From CAYVHB01 sp964450865 (GTDB taxonomy: Bacteria; Bacillota; Clostridia; Saccharofermentanales; UBA5734): a stretch of 64,000 nt of DNA. A program made the translations under genes and the position numbers. The notes beneath the pieces are model-generated. The model had not been told where the DNA came from. It saw nothing but the letters and a program-made list of their open reading frames with translations, and made no database searches. The stretch is taken from assembly GCA_964450865.1 (NCBI GenBank), contig CAYVHB010000015.1:1-64000 (forward strand), read 5' to 3'. Positions 42,018 through 50,968 of this stretch are shown piece after piece (the stretch's first letter is position 1; each line of letters begins with the position of its first letter).

Positions 42018-43130
42018 TCAGTGGCTGCCGGCTGATTGCTGCCGGCGTTGTTCTTTCCAGTAAAAGTGTCCGTAGGCGACCAGCAAGGTCAGGGCAACCG
42101 ATACCAGATAATAGGGCAGCAGGTTCTCGCGCCGGAAGGAGACGCCAGCCAGGGGCAGGCCCAGGCGGACCAGGAAAATCACCAGCGGGTGAACCAGGTA
42201 GATTGTCAGGCTGCTGTCACGGAAAAACCGCTGGCCCGGCCGGTTGATCGGCCCTGGCTGCAACATCAGGTAAAAGGCACTCACAGCCATTGGAATTTGC
42301 GACAGCCACATATCAACATTATCAACCCGGATCCAGCCATAGCGGGCCTCCAGAATATGCTCACCCACCATCAGGATAATCGAGGCCCCCAGCACCAGCC
42401 AGAGCCGGGACCGTGCGGGCCTGGGCGCGCGCCGCGCCTGGCGCCGGGCCAGCAGGACCCCGATCGTCACAAACGGAAAACCATAAAACAGGCCATTGCG
42501 CGTGCCCCGCGTCCATTCGGTCAGAGCCAGATAAGGCTGCTGCCAGGCTGGCGGCAGTAAAAACCAGTAGGAATTCCCCAGCAGGCCGACTGCCAGCAAG
42601 ATCAGGGCCAGTGTCAGCACGGTGCGCAGAGGCAGCTGGCGTTTATGCAGGAAATAATAAGCCAGGGCTACACCCACGATCAGGGCTGGCAGGAACCAGA
42701 GGTGCTCCTCGATTCCGCCGACGATCAGCTGCAGCGGATAAAACAGGAGCGCATCACCGATACTCATGGATGGTTCGAGCATATACTCAGCCAAGGCTTT
42801 GACGGCATAGATCGCCGACCAGGTCAGCCACACCTTCACCAGATGCTGCATATAACGCGCAAAGGCGCGCCGCTTCAGCTGCGGGTCGTCCAGGCTGTCA
42901 ATTTTCCGGAAAAAGAAATAGGCCGAAACAATCAGGAAGAAGGGCACCACGATATTGAGCGGCACGGTTGACCAGAATGCCAGCTCCTTGTATTCCTTGA
43001 AGCGGTATAAAAGCGGATTATGACCCCAGATGATCATCACGGCGAGGATAAAGCGCCAGACATCGATCAGGGGGTAGGTTTCGGCCGTGAGAGGCCTGGA
43101 TCCGGCCGGTTCGGGCTGTGTTCGCTTCAT
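42018..43130 (-). CDS. Acyltransferase 3 family membrane protein
   Basis: A 370-residue protein with about ten membrane segments. The opening YPLIDVWRFILAVMIIWGH places the conserved histidine in segment 1 as in OafA/WecH-type O-acyltransferases, and VLLARRQ and FFRDSSLTIYLVHPL near the C-terminus fit the family. It probably adds acetyl or another acyl group to the glycan built here. A GA(G)-rich ribosome-binding site precedes the ATG. Confidence 0.85.
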   Translation of the reverse strand: MKRTQPEPAGSRPLTAETYPLIDVWRFILAVMIIWGHNPLLYRFKEYKELAFWSTVPLNIVVPFFLIVSAYFFFRKIDSLDDPQLKRRAFARYMQHLVKVWLTWSAIYAVKALAEYMLEPSMSIGDALLFYPLQLIVGGIEEHLWFLPALIVGVALAYYFLHKRQLPLRTVLTLALILLAVGLLGNSYWFLLPPAWQQPYLALTEWTRGTRNGLFYGFPFVTIGVLLARRQARRAPRPARSRLWLVLGASIILMVGEHILEARYGWIRVDNVDMWLSQIPMAVSAFYLMLQPGPINRPGQRFFRDSSLTIYLVHPLVIFLVRLGLPLAGVSFRRENLLPYYLVSVALTLLVAYGHFYWKEQRRQQSAGSH

Positions 43131-43168
43131 CCGTTTCCCCCCCTCATTGAATGGTCGTCGGGTGACAT
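43127..43168 (-). CDS. Possible 13-residue upstream ORF
   Basis: MSPDDHSMRGGNG, stop overlapping the acyltransferase start (ATGA). Both starts carry AAACGGATG. No ribosome-binding site lies at normal distance; AGGAGG is about 21 bases upstream. Listed because it repeats a pattern seen at three other genes. Confidence 0.2.
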   Translation of the reverse strand: MSPDDHSMRGGNG

Positions 43169-43212
43169 CCGTTTATTAAGCAAAGAGAACCTCCTGTGGC
43201 CAGTCAGCCGTT

Positions 43213-45204
43213 TTATTGGCCAGATCCGAGCAGGACCCGGGTTTGCAGACGGTTGTAAAAAAGAACCTGCCCATTTTCGGCATAGAGCCTGAAGCCGCTG
43301 CCATTATCCAGCACCCCGGTCACGATGTTCTGTGCATCATTGTATACATAGGTCGTGACGTGATCGACCAGGACTTCACCGGTCAGGTGATTGAGAAGGG
43401 GTCCATTGGCCTGGATATACACCTGGTAATCGCCCATCGTCAGCTCGTGCGGCACAGGGGTAAAGTCTGTGAAGTCCGTGCTGATGTAATCCTGGCCAGC
43501 CAGGGCCTGGCCAAACTGCCAGGCCCAGGCCAGATTGTTGAGCAGCAGGGTCAGCAGCAGGCCGGCTGCCAGGGCTCGCCAGCCCAGCCGGCTGATCCGT
43601 CCGGATTGACCGGTCAGGCTCGCCAGCCTGCTCCCGGCAACCGGCAGGCTATTGACGCCGTAAGCCAGGAGAATGATAGCCAGCCAATTATAGATGGTGG
43701 TGTAGATTGTCCCACAATACAAACCATAACCATTCAGGCCATGCAGGACGAAGATCACAGTGAGCAGCAGGCCGCAGGCGGCGATCACCGGCTGGCGCCA
43801 GCCCCGGATCAGGCCCCAGATAGCAGCCAGCAGCAAACAGGCCAGCATGATCCCCTGCCAGGTCACCATCCGGCCGGTCTGCACCAGGTAAGGATGAATC
43901 TGCTCATAGGCAGGGCCAAAGAACCAGGGGATCAGGAAAAATGACGGCCAGTCGCGCAAATTCTGGCCGGCACTGGCCAGGCCGACGGAACAGGTCTGCA
44001 CGTAAGATATGAATTTGTCCGAGACAATCAGCAAGGCCAGTCCGAGGACGGCGGCACTGGCCAGCAGATGCAGGCGGTACAGGTGCAGCCACTGACGCAG
44101 CGTGGTCTGGCGACGCTCCAGCATTTGCCCGAATAGCAGGGGCAGCAGGACCACGCTGGTGATCGGATTCATGCCAAAGGCGGCCATGGCGGCAACCAGC
44201 GAATATTTGCTGCGCCGCTGATAGAGCCAGATGCCCAGCAGTGTGTAAAAAACCGTCAGGCAGTGGGTTTCCGGCGAGATAGCCGTGAAGACCGTGGCAA
44301 AAGACACCAGGTAAACAATCGTACCCCAGATCGCCACCGGCCGGCGAATCTGCAGCTGCCGCAAAATCCGGTACAGCAGCACAGCTGACAGGCTGTTGAT
44401 GATGGCCTGGGCCACGCAGAGCAGGTAACCGTAATAGAGGTCAGCCATCACCCGCTCCTGATTGAAAATACCCAGCAGGGACAGGGGAAACAGGCTGAAG
44501 CGGTAAAAGGGATGAATCGGGAAGGGGTAACGCTCGGTAAAGATGGACGTGATACCCCGCCAGTTATCGAGGTGAAAGTAAATATTGAGGATGACACCGT
44601 GCTTATCAAAAAAATAGAGATACTTTGGATAACCGAGGATCAGGAAAAGCAGGTAAACCAGGCTGAAGACCATGCTCAGGCCAAACAAACCGGCTTCCGT
44701 GCGCCCAGCAGGCCGCAAGACCTGCCAGACCGTGCGCCAGTTGAACCCTCCCTGGTCACCCGGGGCTGGTAATCCATCACCACGCCGAGTCATCCGGCTG
44801 TCAATCCTCGCGATCGTCAGTCCGTTGCCGGGCAAACGGCTCTGGGTGACAGGTCCCCGGCCCTTTTGCCCGCCGCCGCGCCCGGTTCGGGCTGACCGGT
44901 CCTGCCACAACCAGCTGAACAGCAGGAAAATCCAGCAGAGTCCTTCGTAGGCGTAGATGACCGTGCCAAAGGCGGCAAAGATCGTCTGATGCAGGGCCAG
45001 GACATACCAGGCGATTATCAGGCCGGACAATACCAGGCCGAGGCCAGTAAAAAGCAATATTTTGCGGGTCGTTTCAGCCCGTGGCCTGCCAGACTGCATG
45101 ACCAGCAGGGTAATCAGCATAAAGGCATAAAAAAAGATCATGCCATAGTAAAAGCCCAGATCCTCATAAATAAACCCTAGCATCGATGTCAATATTGCGC
45201 CCAT
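43213..45204 (-). CDS. Large membrane protein B of the paralogous pair, glycosyltransferase-like
   Basis: A 663-residue paralogue of the 36911-38959 protein with the same plan: N-terminal membrane block, Gly/Arg-rich linker (about 105-150), a membrane core with FDKHGVILNIYFHLD, IHPFY, SPETHCLTVFYTLLG and AAFGMNPIT, and a C-terminal soluble domain ending with VLDNGSGFRLYAENGQ. The start is uncertain: ATG at 45204 lies 11 bases past GGGAG, while GTG at 45216 would overlap that site. It is followed by the acyltransferase gene on the same strand. Confidence 0.65.
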   Translation of the reverse strand: MGAILTSMLGFIYEDLGFYYGMIFFYAFMLITLLVMQSGRPRAETTRKILLFTGLGLVLSGLIIAWYVLALHQTIFAAFGTVIYAYEGLCWIFLLFSWLWQDRSARTGRGGGQKGRGPVTQSRLPGNGLTIARIDSRMTRRGDGLPAPGDQGGFNWRTVWQVLRPAGRTEAGLFGLSMVFSLVYLLFLILGYPKYLYFFDKHGVILNIYFHLDNWRGITSIFTERYPFPIHPFYRFSLFPLSLLGIFNQERVMADLYYGYLLCVAQAIINSLSAVLLYRILRQLQIRRPVAIWGTIVYLVSFATVFTAISPETHCLTVFYTLLGIWLYQRRSKYSLVAAMAAFGMNPITSVVLLPLLFGQMLERRQTTLRQWLHLYRLHLLASAAVLGLALLIVSDKFISYVQTCSVGLASAGQNLRDWPSFFLIPWFFGPAYEQIHPYLVQTGRMVTWQGIMLACLLLAAIWGLIRGWRQPVIAACGLLLTVIFVLHGLNGYGLYCGTIYTTIYNWLAIILLAYGVNSLPVAGSRLASLTGQSGRISRLGWRALAAGLLLTLLLNNLAWAWQFGQALAGQDYISTDFTDFTPVPHELTMGDYQVYIQANGPLLNHLTGEVLVDHVTTYVYNDAQNIVTGVLDNGSGFRLYAENGQVLFYNRLQTRVLLGSGQ

Positions 45205-45324
45205 TGTCCGCGGCACTCCCTCATTGGTAAATCCCGGTTATCATTTCCGCTACAACTGGCCGGCCGCCCTTTCAAACCGGTACGAACCCGCATGACTCCC
45301 GGTCCGGGTCCGACTGGTCATTGC

Positions 45325-46212
45325 CTAGAACAGGTTGCCGAGACTGCTTATCAGGCCTGTTCCGTAAATGATTTCCAGTACAGACAGGGCATACAAAGCG
45401 ATCAGAGACAGAAGCACTTTGTCCCCGAACAGTACATCAGCCGGATCACCATAGCTGTTGCCCTCGATGTTCATACTGTACTTCATACAGATCAAAATGA
45501 CAATCGGAATCGTCCAGATCAGATACTGGCTGTTGCTCAGGTCCTGGCTGGGCGCCACGCACCACAATGAATAAAAAACAATCGTCAGGGCCAGGCACAT
45601 ATACATGTTCTTGTCGAGAAAACTGACGGTATAGTGGCGCAGCACATTGCGGGCGCTGTTGCCGACCTTCTGGATTTCATTGCGCCGCTTGCCCAGCGCC
45701 AGGTAAAACGACATGGCCATTACTGTCAGGAACATCCAGTGCGAGATGTGAATCCGGTTGAGGGCGCCACCATACAGGACGCGTAACAGAAAACCGGCCA
45801 CGATGATCGCAATGTCGAGCAGGGGCACATTTTTCAAGCCGAGGCTGTAGGCGATGTGCATCAGCAGGTACAGGCCAAAATAAAGCCAGGTCAGGGCATT
45901 GGCTCCAGCCAGAACCAGGATGATCACGGCCAGCGCGAACAAGGAAACAGCCAGGCAGACCGCCCGGCTGATGGTGACGGCCCCGCTGGCCAGGGGACGC
46001 ATTCTTTTAATGTGATGGTTGCGATCCTGTTCGATATCGCGGATGTCATTGATGATGTAAACCACCGAGGTCAGCAGTGAGAACGCCAGAAAACCCCAGA
46101 CAGTCTGGAGTAAAGGGACCGGCTGCAGGGCCCGGCCGGCAAATACCAACGGCAGGAAAATCAGCAGGTTCTTGATATAATGCTTGATTCTCATTAATTG
46201 CAGGTAACGCAT
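45325..46212 (-). CDS. UbiA-family prenyltransferase, decaprenyl-phosphate phosphoribosyltransferase-like
   Basis: A 295-residue polytopic protein. NDIRDIEQDRNHHIKRMRPLASG (the NDxxDxxxD motif with the following K..RP..G) is the signature of enzymes like mycobacterial UbiA/Rv3806c that put phosphoribose from PRPP on a polyprenyl phosphate; the second motif is LGKRRNE. In mycobacteria this begins arabinofuranose donor synthesis. Here it starts the minus-strand part of the envelope locus, followed by glycosyltransferase-like genes, so a polyprenyl-phosphate pentose donor is likely. The ribosome-binding site is weak. Confidence 0.85.
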   Translation of the reverse strand: MRYLQLMRIKHYIKNLLIFLPLVFAGRALQPVPLLQTVWGFLAFSLLTSVVYIINDIRDIEQDRNHHIKRMRPLASGAVTISRAVCLAVSLFALAVIILVLAGANALTWLYFGLYLLMHIAYSLGLKNVPLLDIAIIVAGFLLRVLYGGALNRIHISHWMFLTVMAMSFYLALGKRRNEIQKVGNSARNVLRHYTVSFLDKNMYMCLALTIVFYSLWCVAPSQDLSNSQYLIWTIPIVILICMKYSMNIEGNSYGDPADVLFGDKVLLSLIALYALSVLEIIYGTGLISSLGNLF

Positions 46213-46595
46213 CTATTCTTTTCCCTGATCCGGCAATTATCCGGCCGCTCCCCGGAGAATCCCCGGCTATCTTGCGACAGCCATCCGGCACTTGTTTATT
46301 GGATCAGCGAATCCCTTCTTTGAAGAGCACAATACCATAGAGACGCTGCAGTTTCAACAGCGCCAACATCCTCCGTGCAGTCCTGGAAACTATCCGCGGT
46401 TCCGCATTTTGTATTCATTCACGCCCATGTGCTGCGGCGTGCCAGGGCAAGGCTTGCCGGATTATCGGCAGGATCCGTCCCGCATTCACGCCCGCCACGG
46501 ATTTCTGCCGTGTGCCTGCGCACGATTTTGTTGTAAAATATAATCGTTCAGAAGCGTTCTTGTCCTGCCGCCGGGCGGCAGAATGGAGGTATAAC
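46213..46595. other. 383-bp divergent spacer before rubrerythrin
   Basis: No gene recognised. It contains a TATAAT at 46538-46543 in an AT-rich patch that could be the rubrerythrin promoter, a repeat of CATTCACGCCC (about 46418 and 46481), and a strong hairpin CTGCCGCC/GGGCGGCAG at 46564-46580 directly before the rubrerythrin ribosome-binding site, which might affect its translation. Confidence 0.45.
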
Positions 46596-47189
46596 ATGGC
46601 CAGACTGCATGCGACCCAAACCCTGGATAACCTGATGAAAGCCTTCGCCGGAGAATCAATGGCCCGCAATCGCTATTCGTTTTATGCCTCAGTGGCAAAA
46701 AAAGAAGGCTACAAGCAAATTGAGGCCATTTTCCTGCAAACAGCTGCCCATGAGATGAAACATGCCAAACAGTTCTACAAATTCATCGCGGCTGACTTGG
46801 GTGCTGACGAACCGGTTCTGCTTGATCTGGCGGCCGGTTATCCGGTCGCGCTGGGCGATACCCGGCACAATCTGCTGGCCGCGGCAGCCGGGGAACACGA
46901 GGAGTGGAGCGAGCTCTACGCTGGCTTCGCCGAAGTGGCCGACGCCGAGGACTTTAAAGATATTGCTGTCCTGTTCCGCCTGACTGCGGAGATCGAACGG
47001 CACCATGAGGCGCGCTTTCGCCAGCTGGCTGACAACATCGCTGGTGGTCAGGTATTCAGGCGCGAGTCGGCCGTGAGCTGGTTTTGCATCGAATGTGGCT
47101 ATATCCATGAAGGCACGACCGCGCCGGCCCTCTGTCCGGTCTGCAAACATCCACAGGGCTATTTTGAAATTCTCAGCGAGAACTACTGA
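46596..47189 (+). CDS. Rubrerythrin
   Basis: A 197-residue protein with a diiron ferritin-like domain (LMKAFAGESMARNRYSFYA, AAHEMKHAKQFY, ERHHEARF) and a C-terminal rubredoxin-like iron site (CIECGYIHEGTTAPALCPVCK). It reduces hydrogen peroxide in anaerobes. GGAGG precedes the ATG at 46596; the frame extends upstream through the hairpin but lacks a site there. It stands alone between the envelope locus and a PepSY gene on the opposite strand. Confidence 0.95.
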   Translation: MARLHATQTLDNLMKAFAGESMARNRYSFYASVAKKEGYKQIEAIFLQTAAHEMKHAKQFYKFIAADLGADEPVLLDLAAGYPVALGDTRHNLLAAAAGEHEEWSELYAGFAEVADAEDFKDIAVLFRLTAEIERHHEARFRQLADNIAGGQVFRRESAVSWFCIECGYIHEGTTAPALCPVCKHPQGYFEILSENY

Positions 47190-47235
47190 CCAGGTATAGT
47201 CAAGCGGACCACAGGTATGGTCAGACTGGCCGGAA

Positions 47236-48204
47236 TCAGTCATCGACGCCCGATTCACGGCGCTCGTCCGGCGTGTCCTGCTCAAAGGAAAGGATCACTT
47301 TCGTCAGTGCATCCAGCTTGATTTCGTACTCGATACCATCCTTGTTGATTTCAAATTCGTAGATGAATTGTTTGCCGCGGTGTTTGAGCTCGAAATCGTC
47401 CACGACGCCGCCTGGAACCCGTGCGAGGGCCAGCTGGCGGGCTTCGCTCAGGCTCAGGTAAACCACGGATCCCGATTCGGAGCGGCCCGGCGGGGTTTGC
47501 GCCGGAGGCCCGGTTTCATCGTACGAATCAGGCCCCCCTGCCGTGCCCGGATTCGTCTGGCTGGCTCCGGCCTGGCTGTCGACCGGGCTTGTAGCGGTTG
47601 GCTGAGAGGCCGGTGTGGGCAGGCTGGCCAGGTTGGTTTCATTAATTGGAATAATGATGCGGTCGGCTGTTTTGGTAACCAGGCTTAATAATTCGCCAGT
47701 CTCCGGATTGATCTCAAGGGTGCCGTTCATTTTGGCCAACTGGAAGGCGATCCGGTAGCGCAGCAAGTTGCTGTCGGCCTCCTGAATCAGTTGCACTGAG
47801 CCGGGATCGGCCTGGGCAAAATACTGGCGGACCTGTGCGCTGGCTTCAGCGATACTCAACCGGGTAATCGCCGCGCCCTGGCCATTGGGTTGCTCAATAT
47901 GCATTTCAATCAATTCGCCATCACGCCGATCAATTTCCAGCTCGTAGTCACGGCCGCTTGCCGGATCGTGGTAGTTCAGCTCAGTTTCCTGCTCATCCTC
48001 ATCCGCCCTGAGGAAAACCGCACTCGCCGGCAGCCACTGGGCTGCGCGCGTCCTGGCCTGGGCGAGGGTGAGCGATCTGGTCCGGGTCAGCAAGACCAGC
48101 CCGATTGAGAGCAGCCCGATCAGGCTGACGGCTGTCAGGCCAGCAATGAGCGCCATGGCCAGCCGCGATTGCTTTTTTTTCGGTCGGGGTTCCGGCTGAA
48201 TCAT
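47236..48204 (-). CDS. Membrane-anchored PepSY-domain protein
   Basis: A 322-residue protein with a short basic N-terminus, one membrane anchor (about 17-40) and probably three PepSY-like units: about 46-100 (LTLAQARTRAAQW..YELEIDRRDGELIEM), 112-185 (LSIAEASAQVRQY..GTLEINPETGELLSL) and 248-312 (LSLSEARQLALARVPGG..YEIKLDALTKVILSF), with a Pro/Ser/Thr linker between the last two. PepSY domains are often linked to inhibition of proteases or sensing. It is divergent from a two-component system, which it may feed. GGAG precedes the ATG. Confidence 0.8.
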   Translation of the reverse strand: MIQPEPRPKKKQSRLAMALIAGLTAVSLIGLLSIGLVLLTRTRSLTLAQARTRAAQWLPASAVFLRADEDEQETELNYHDPASGRDYELEIDRRDGELIEMHIEQPNGQGAAITRLSIAEASAQVRQYFAQADPGSVQLIQEADSNLLRYRIAFQLAKMNGTLEINPETGELLSLVTKTADRIIIPINETNLASLPTPASQPTATSPVDSQAGASQTNPGTAGGPDSYDETGPPAQTPPGRSESGSVVYLSLSEARQLALARVPGGVVDDFELKHRGKQFIYEFEINKDGIEYEIKLDALTKVILSFEQDTPDERRESGVDD

Positions 48205-48376
48205 AAGGACTTACTCCTTTTTATCATGTCCTGGATGGGTACTGCTCCACAAGATGAGTACCGGTCCACCTGGCTTTGATTGTAGGGCAAGCCAGGCCCT
48301 GATGGATTAAAGAAACGTAAATTTTAACCTGCTATCCGCCTGGCGTGGCCCTGTTTCTTTATTTGCAGGCATACTG

Positions 48377-48385
48377 TGCTATACT
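48377..48385 (+). promoter_or_regulatory. Extended -10 promoter of the two-component system
   Basis: TGCTATACT (TGn plus TATACT at 48380-48385), 52 bases before the response regulator start. A -35 box is poor (TTTATT at 16 bases). The same spacer has GAGTACCGGTCCACC/GGTACTGCTCCAC-like symmetry near 48236-48272. Confidence 0.4.
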
Positions 48386-48437
48386 GAATCAACCGAATAT
48401 GGTCCGCCAGCCGGCTCCAATTCCCGGAGAGATTGCG

Positions 48438-49181
48438 ATGCGCCTGCTTTATGTTGAAGATGAAATCGATATTCTGACGATAACAGCCCGACGCCTGGCG
48501 CAGGATGGCTTTACGGTCGATACCTGCACAAATGGTCAGGACGCCTGGACTCATTATTTGCAGCAGACCCCCTATGATGGGATTATCCTTGATATTTTAT
48601 TGCCCGGTCTGGATGGTTTTACACTGCTGGCCCGGTTGCGCCAGGCAGGTTGCCTGACGCCGGTCCTGATGCTGACCGCTCTCGACGGTGTCGACGACCG
48701 CATCCGTGGCCTTGAGGACGGGGCTGATGATTACCTGGTCAAGCCCTTCGCCTACGCGGAACTGCTGGCCCGACTGCGCGCCTTGCTGCGCCGTCAGCCT
48801 TCCGCACCAGGCCTGCTCACTGATCCGGCTGACAGTCCGGCCGCCGGCGCCCCATTGGCACCCGGTCGCCAGGCCGCCCCACGGCTGCTGACTCTGGCCA
48901 ACCTGGTGCTCAACCTGGATGCCTGGACCGTCACCCGGGCCGGACAACCTGTTGCGCTTTCACAGAAAGAATTCACCATGCTGGCCTATCTGCTGCAAAA
49001 TCAGGGCCAGATTTTATCGCGCGAACAAATCGAGCATCACGTCTGGACGAGCGACTTTGAAGGTGGCAGCAACGTGGTCGATGTTTATATCCGCTATCTG
49101 CGGCGCAAGATTGACACCACCTTCAGCCCGCCGCTGATTCATACCGTGCGCGGTGTCGGCTACGTCCTGAAAGTCAAATAG
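48438..49181 (+). CDS. OmpR/PhoB-type response regulator
   Basis: A 247-residue regulator. The receiver domain has the acidic pair in VEDEID, the phosphorylation aspartate in GIILDILLPGLDG, the threonine in MLTAL and the lysine in YLVKPF. A Pro/Ala-rich linker of about 30 residues leads to a winged-helix domain (LSQKEFTMLAYLLQNQGQILSREQI..VDVYIRYLRRKI). GGAGAG precedes the ATG at 48438. The kinase gene starts 2 bases after the stop. Confidence 0.93.
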   Translation: MRLLYVEDEIDILTITARRLAQDGFTVDTCTNGQDAWTHYLQQTPYDGIILDILLPGLDGFTLLARLRQAGCLTPVLMLTALDGVDDRIRGLEDGADDYLVKPFAYAELLARLRALLRRQPSAPGLLTDPADSPAAGAPLAPGRQAAPRLLTLANLVLNLDAWTVTRAGQPVALSQKEFTMLAYLLQNQGQILSREQIEHHVWTSDFEGGSNVVDVYIRYLRRKIDTTFSPPLIHTVRGVGYVLKVK

Positions 49182-49183
49182 CC

Positions 49184-50821
49184 ATGAAACAGGCAGATCC
49201 GGGCCAGGACAGCCCTGGCCCGCGCAACCGTGCTGATAACAGCCCCCGCAAAAGTCTGCCTGGCAGGCCTGGCATCGAATCGCCTCCGGGCCACTGGCGA
49301 CGCCTGGGGCAGCGGCTAGGCCAGCGCTATCGCCGGTTGAATATTACGGTCCGCGTGACACTTTTTTATACCTCGGCGATGCTGGTTTTGCTGGTTTTGC
49401 TGCTGGTTGCCTTGCAGATTATTGCCAGTTATGGCATCGCCAGCTCGTCACAACCAACCGTGCAACGCATCGTTCAGGATACTTTTGATCATCTGATATT
49501 TGAAGATGACCAGATTGAGATTGATACCGATCTCGACCTGTTTAAGGAAGATGTTACCCTGGTCATCTATGGTCCGGACGGGAAACGGCTGTTGGGTAGT
49601 ACTCCACCCGGCTTTCCGGTGACAACCCCGCTGCTCAATGAACAGCATCAGGTTGTGTCCGGATCGGCCGGGCAACGCTGGGATATCTATGATCAGCGCG
49701 TTGATTATTACAATTCGGGTGTCTGGGTGCGAGGCATTTACTCATTGAGCGGGACAACCAATTTCTGGCAGACTGTGATCCGCCTGGCCCTGGTCATCCT
49801 GCCGATTTTTGTTCTGCTGGCTGGCCTGCTAGGCTATTGGATCACCCGCCAGGCGCTGCAACCGGTTGCCCAGATCAATCAGGCTGTCCGTTCGATCACC
49901 GCCAGCCAGGACCTGACCCGGCGCATCCGCTTGCCTGGCTCAGGTCGTGATGAAATTTATACCCTGGCGGCTAATTTTGATGCCATGTTTGAGCGTCTGG
50001 AGCAGACCTTTCGCCAGTTGAAACAGTTTACGGCTGATGCTTCGCATGAATTGCGGACCCCTCTGGCCGCCATCCTGGCCCAGGCTGAACAGGCGGCTCT
50101 GCCGGCGTCCTCCCCGGCTGACATTGAGCAAGCCCTGGCCAGTATCCGGCGTCAGGCCAGCGGTATGGCATCGATGCTGAACCAGCTGCTTGAACTGGCC
50201 CGCGCTGATCACGGGCAGATCCAGTTGCAGTATGAACGCCTCAATCTGACTGAGCTCTGCCAGATGGTTCTGGAGACTCTTCAGGATCAGGAATCGGCCA
50301 GTCCCATGCCCATGCAGCAAGAGTCCCGGCTGGCAGATCAGGTCTGGATTGAGGCGGACGAAACCTTGCTGATCCGGCTATTGATCAATTTGCTGACCAA
50401 TGCCATGCGTTATGGCCGGGCCGGCGGCTATGTTCGCCTGGACCTCACCCGGACTGCCGATACAGCCGTCCTGACAGTTACAGATCATGGGCCCGGCATT
50501 GCGGCTGCTGATATCAGTCATATCTTCGATCGTTTCTATCGCAGCCAGAAAGACCGGAACAAAGCCGAATTGGCTGGTCAGGGTGAAGGCACAGGTCTGG
50601 GCCTGGCCATGGTATTATGGATTGTTTGTGCTCATCATGGTGTGATCACCGTGCGCAGCGGCTCAGCCTTCTGGAGCAGCACCGCCATGACGGACCAGCG
50701 ATTCCCGGCCGGCACCGATAGCCGCCTGGCTGACGACACCGCCGCCATGCCGGACCATAACAGCACCCTGACCGGCAGTCAATTTACGGTGTACCTGCCC
50801 TTGTTGCCGGGATCGGCGTAA
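49184..50821 (+). CDS. Sensor histidine kinase
   Basis: A 545-residue kinase: basic N-terminus, membrane segment (about 62-88), extracytoplasmic sensor (about 90-200), second membrane segment (about 204-224), HAMP (about 225-278), HisKA with the phosphorylated histidine in ADASHELRTPL, and HATPase with the N-box LLINLLTNAMRYG, G1 DHGPGI and G2 GQGEGTGLGLAMV. Between G2 and the last strand an insertion of about 45 residues (from SGSAFWSSTAMTDQ) lengthens the ATPase domain. Start is coupled to the regulator gene and has no clear ribosome-binding site. The signal is unknown; the divergent PepSY protein may take part. Confidence 0.92.
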   Translation: MKQADPGQDSPGPRNRADNSPRKSLPGRPGIESPPGHWRRLGQRLGQRYRRLNITVRVTLFYTSAMLVLLVLLLVALQIIASYGIASSSQPTVQRIVQDTFDHLIFEDDQIEIDTDLDLFKEDVTLVIYGPDGKRLLGSTPPGFPVTTPLLNEQHQVVSGSAGQRWDIYDQRVDYYNSGVWVRGIYSLSGTTNFWQTVIRLALVILPIFVLLAGLLGYWITRQALQPVAQINQAVRSITASQDLTRRIRLPGSGRDEIYTLAANFDAMFERLEQTFRQLKQFTADASHELRTPLAAILAQAEQAALPASSPADIEQALASIRRQASGMASMLNQLLELARADHGQIQLQYERLNLTELCQMVLETLQDQESASPMPMQQESRLADQVWIEADETLLIRLLINLLTNAMRYGRAGGYVRLDLTRTADTAVLTVTDHGPGIAAADISHIFDRFYRSQKDRNKAELAGQGEGTGLGLAMVLWIVCAHHGVITVRSGSAFWSSTAMTDQRFPAGTDSRLADDTAAMPDHNSTLTGSQFTVYLPLLPGSA

Positions 50822-50888
50822 TCCTGCGAACAGCCATGCCGGCATGGCGTCAATTTACGGTGTGCCTGGCTTTGTTACCGTGATGCCG
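50783..50888. repeat. Duplicated 3' end of the kinase gene and a 16-bp palindrome
   Basis: About 40 bases covering the last kinase codons (50779-50821, GTCAATTTACGGTGTACC...) are repeated imperfectly at 50848-50891, including the stop context. Between the copies is a perfect palindrome GCCATGCCGGCATGGC (50833-50848). The palindrome could be a regulator site for the downstream trio; a TACAAT at 50893-50898 may be its -10 box. Confidence 0.6.
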
Positions 50889-50968
50889 TGATACAATAAA
50901 AGATGATACCCGGACATGATGCGTTCTGAGATCTGCTGTCATTCCATACTGATCGGGAGGAAATAACA

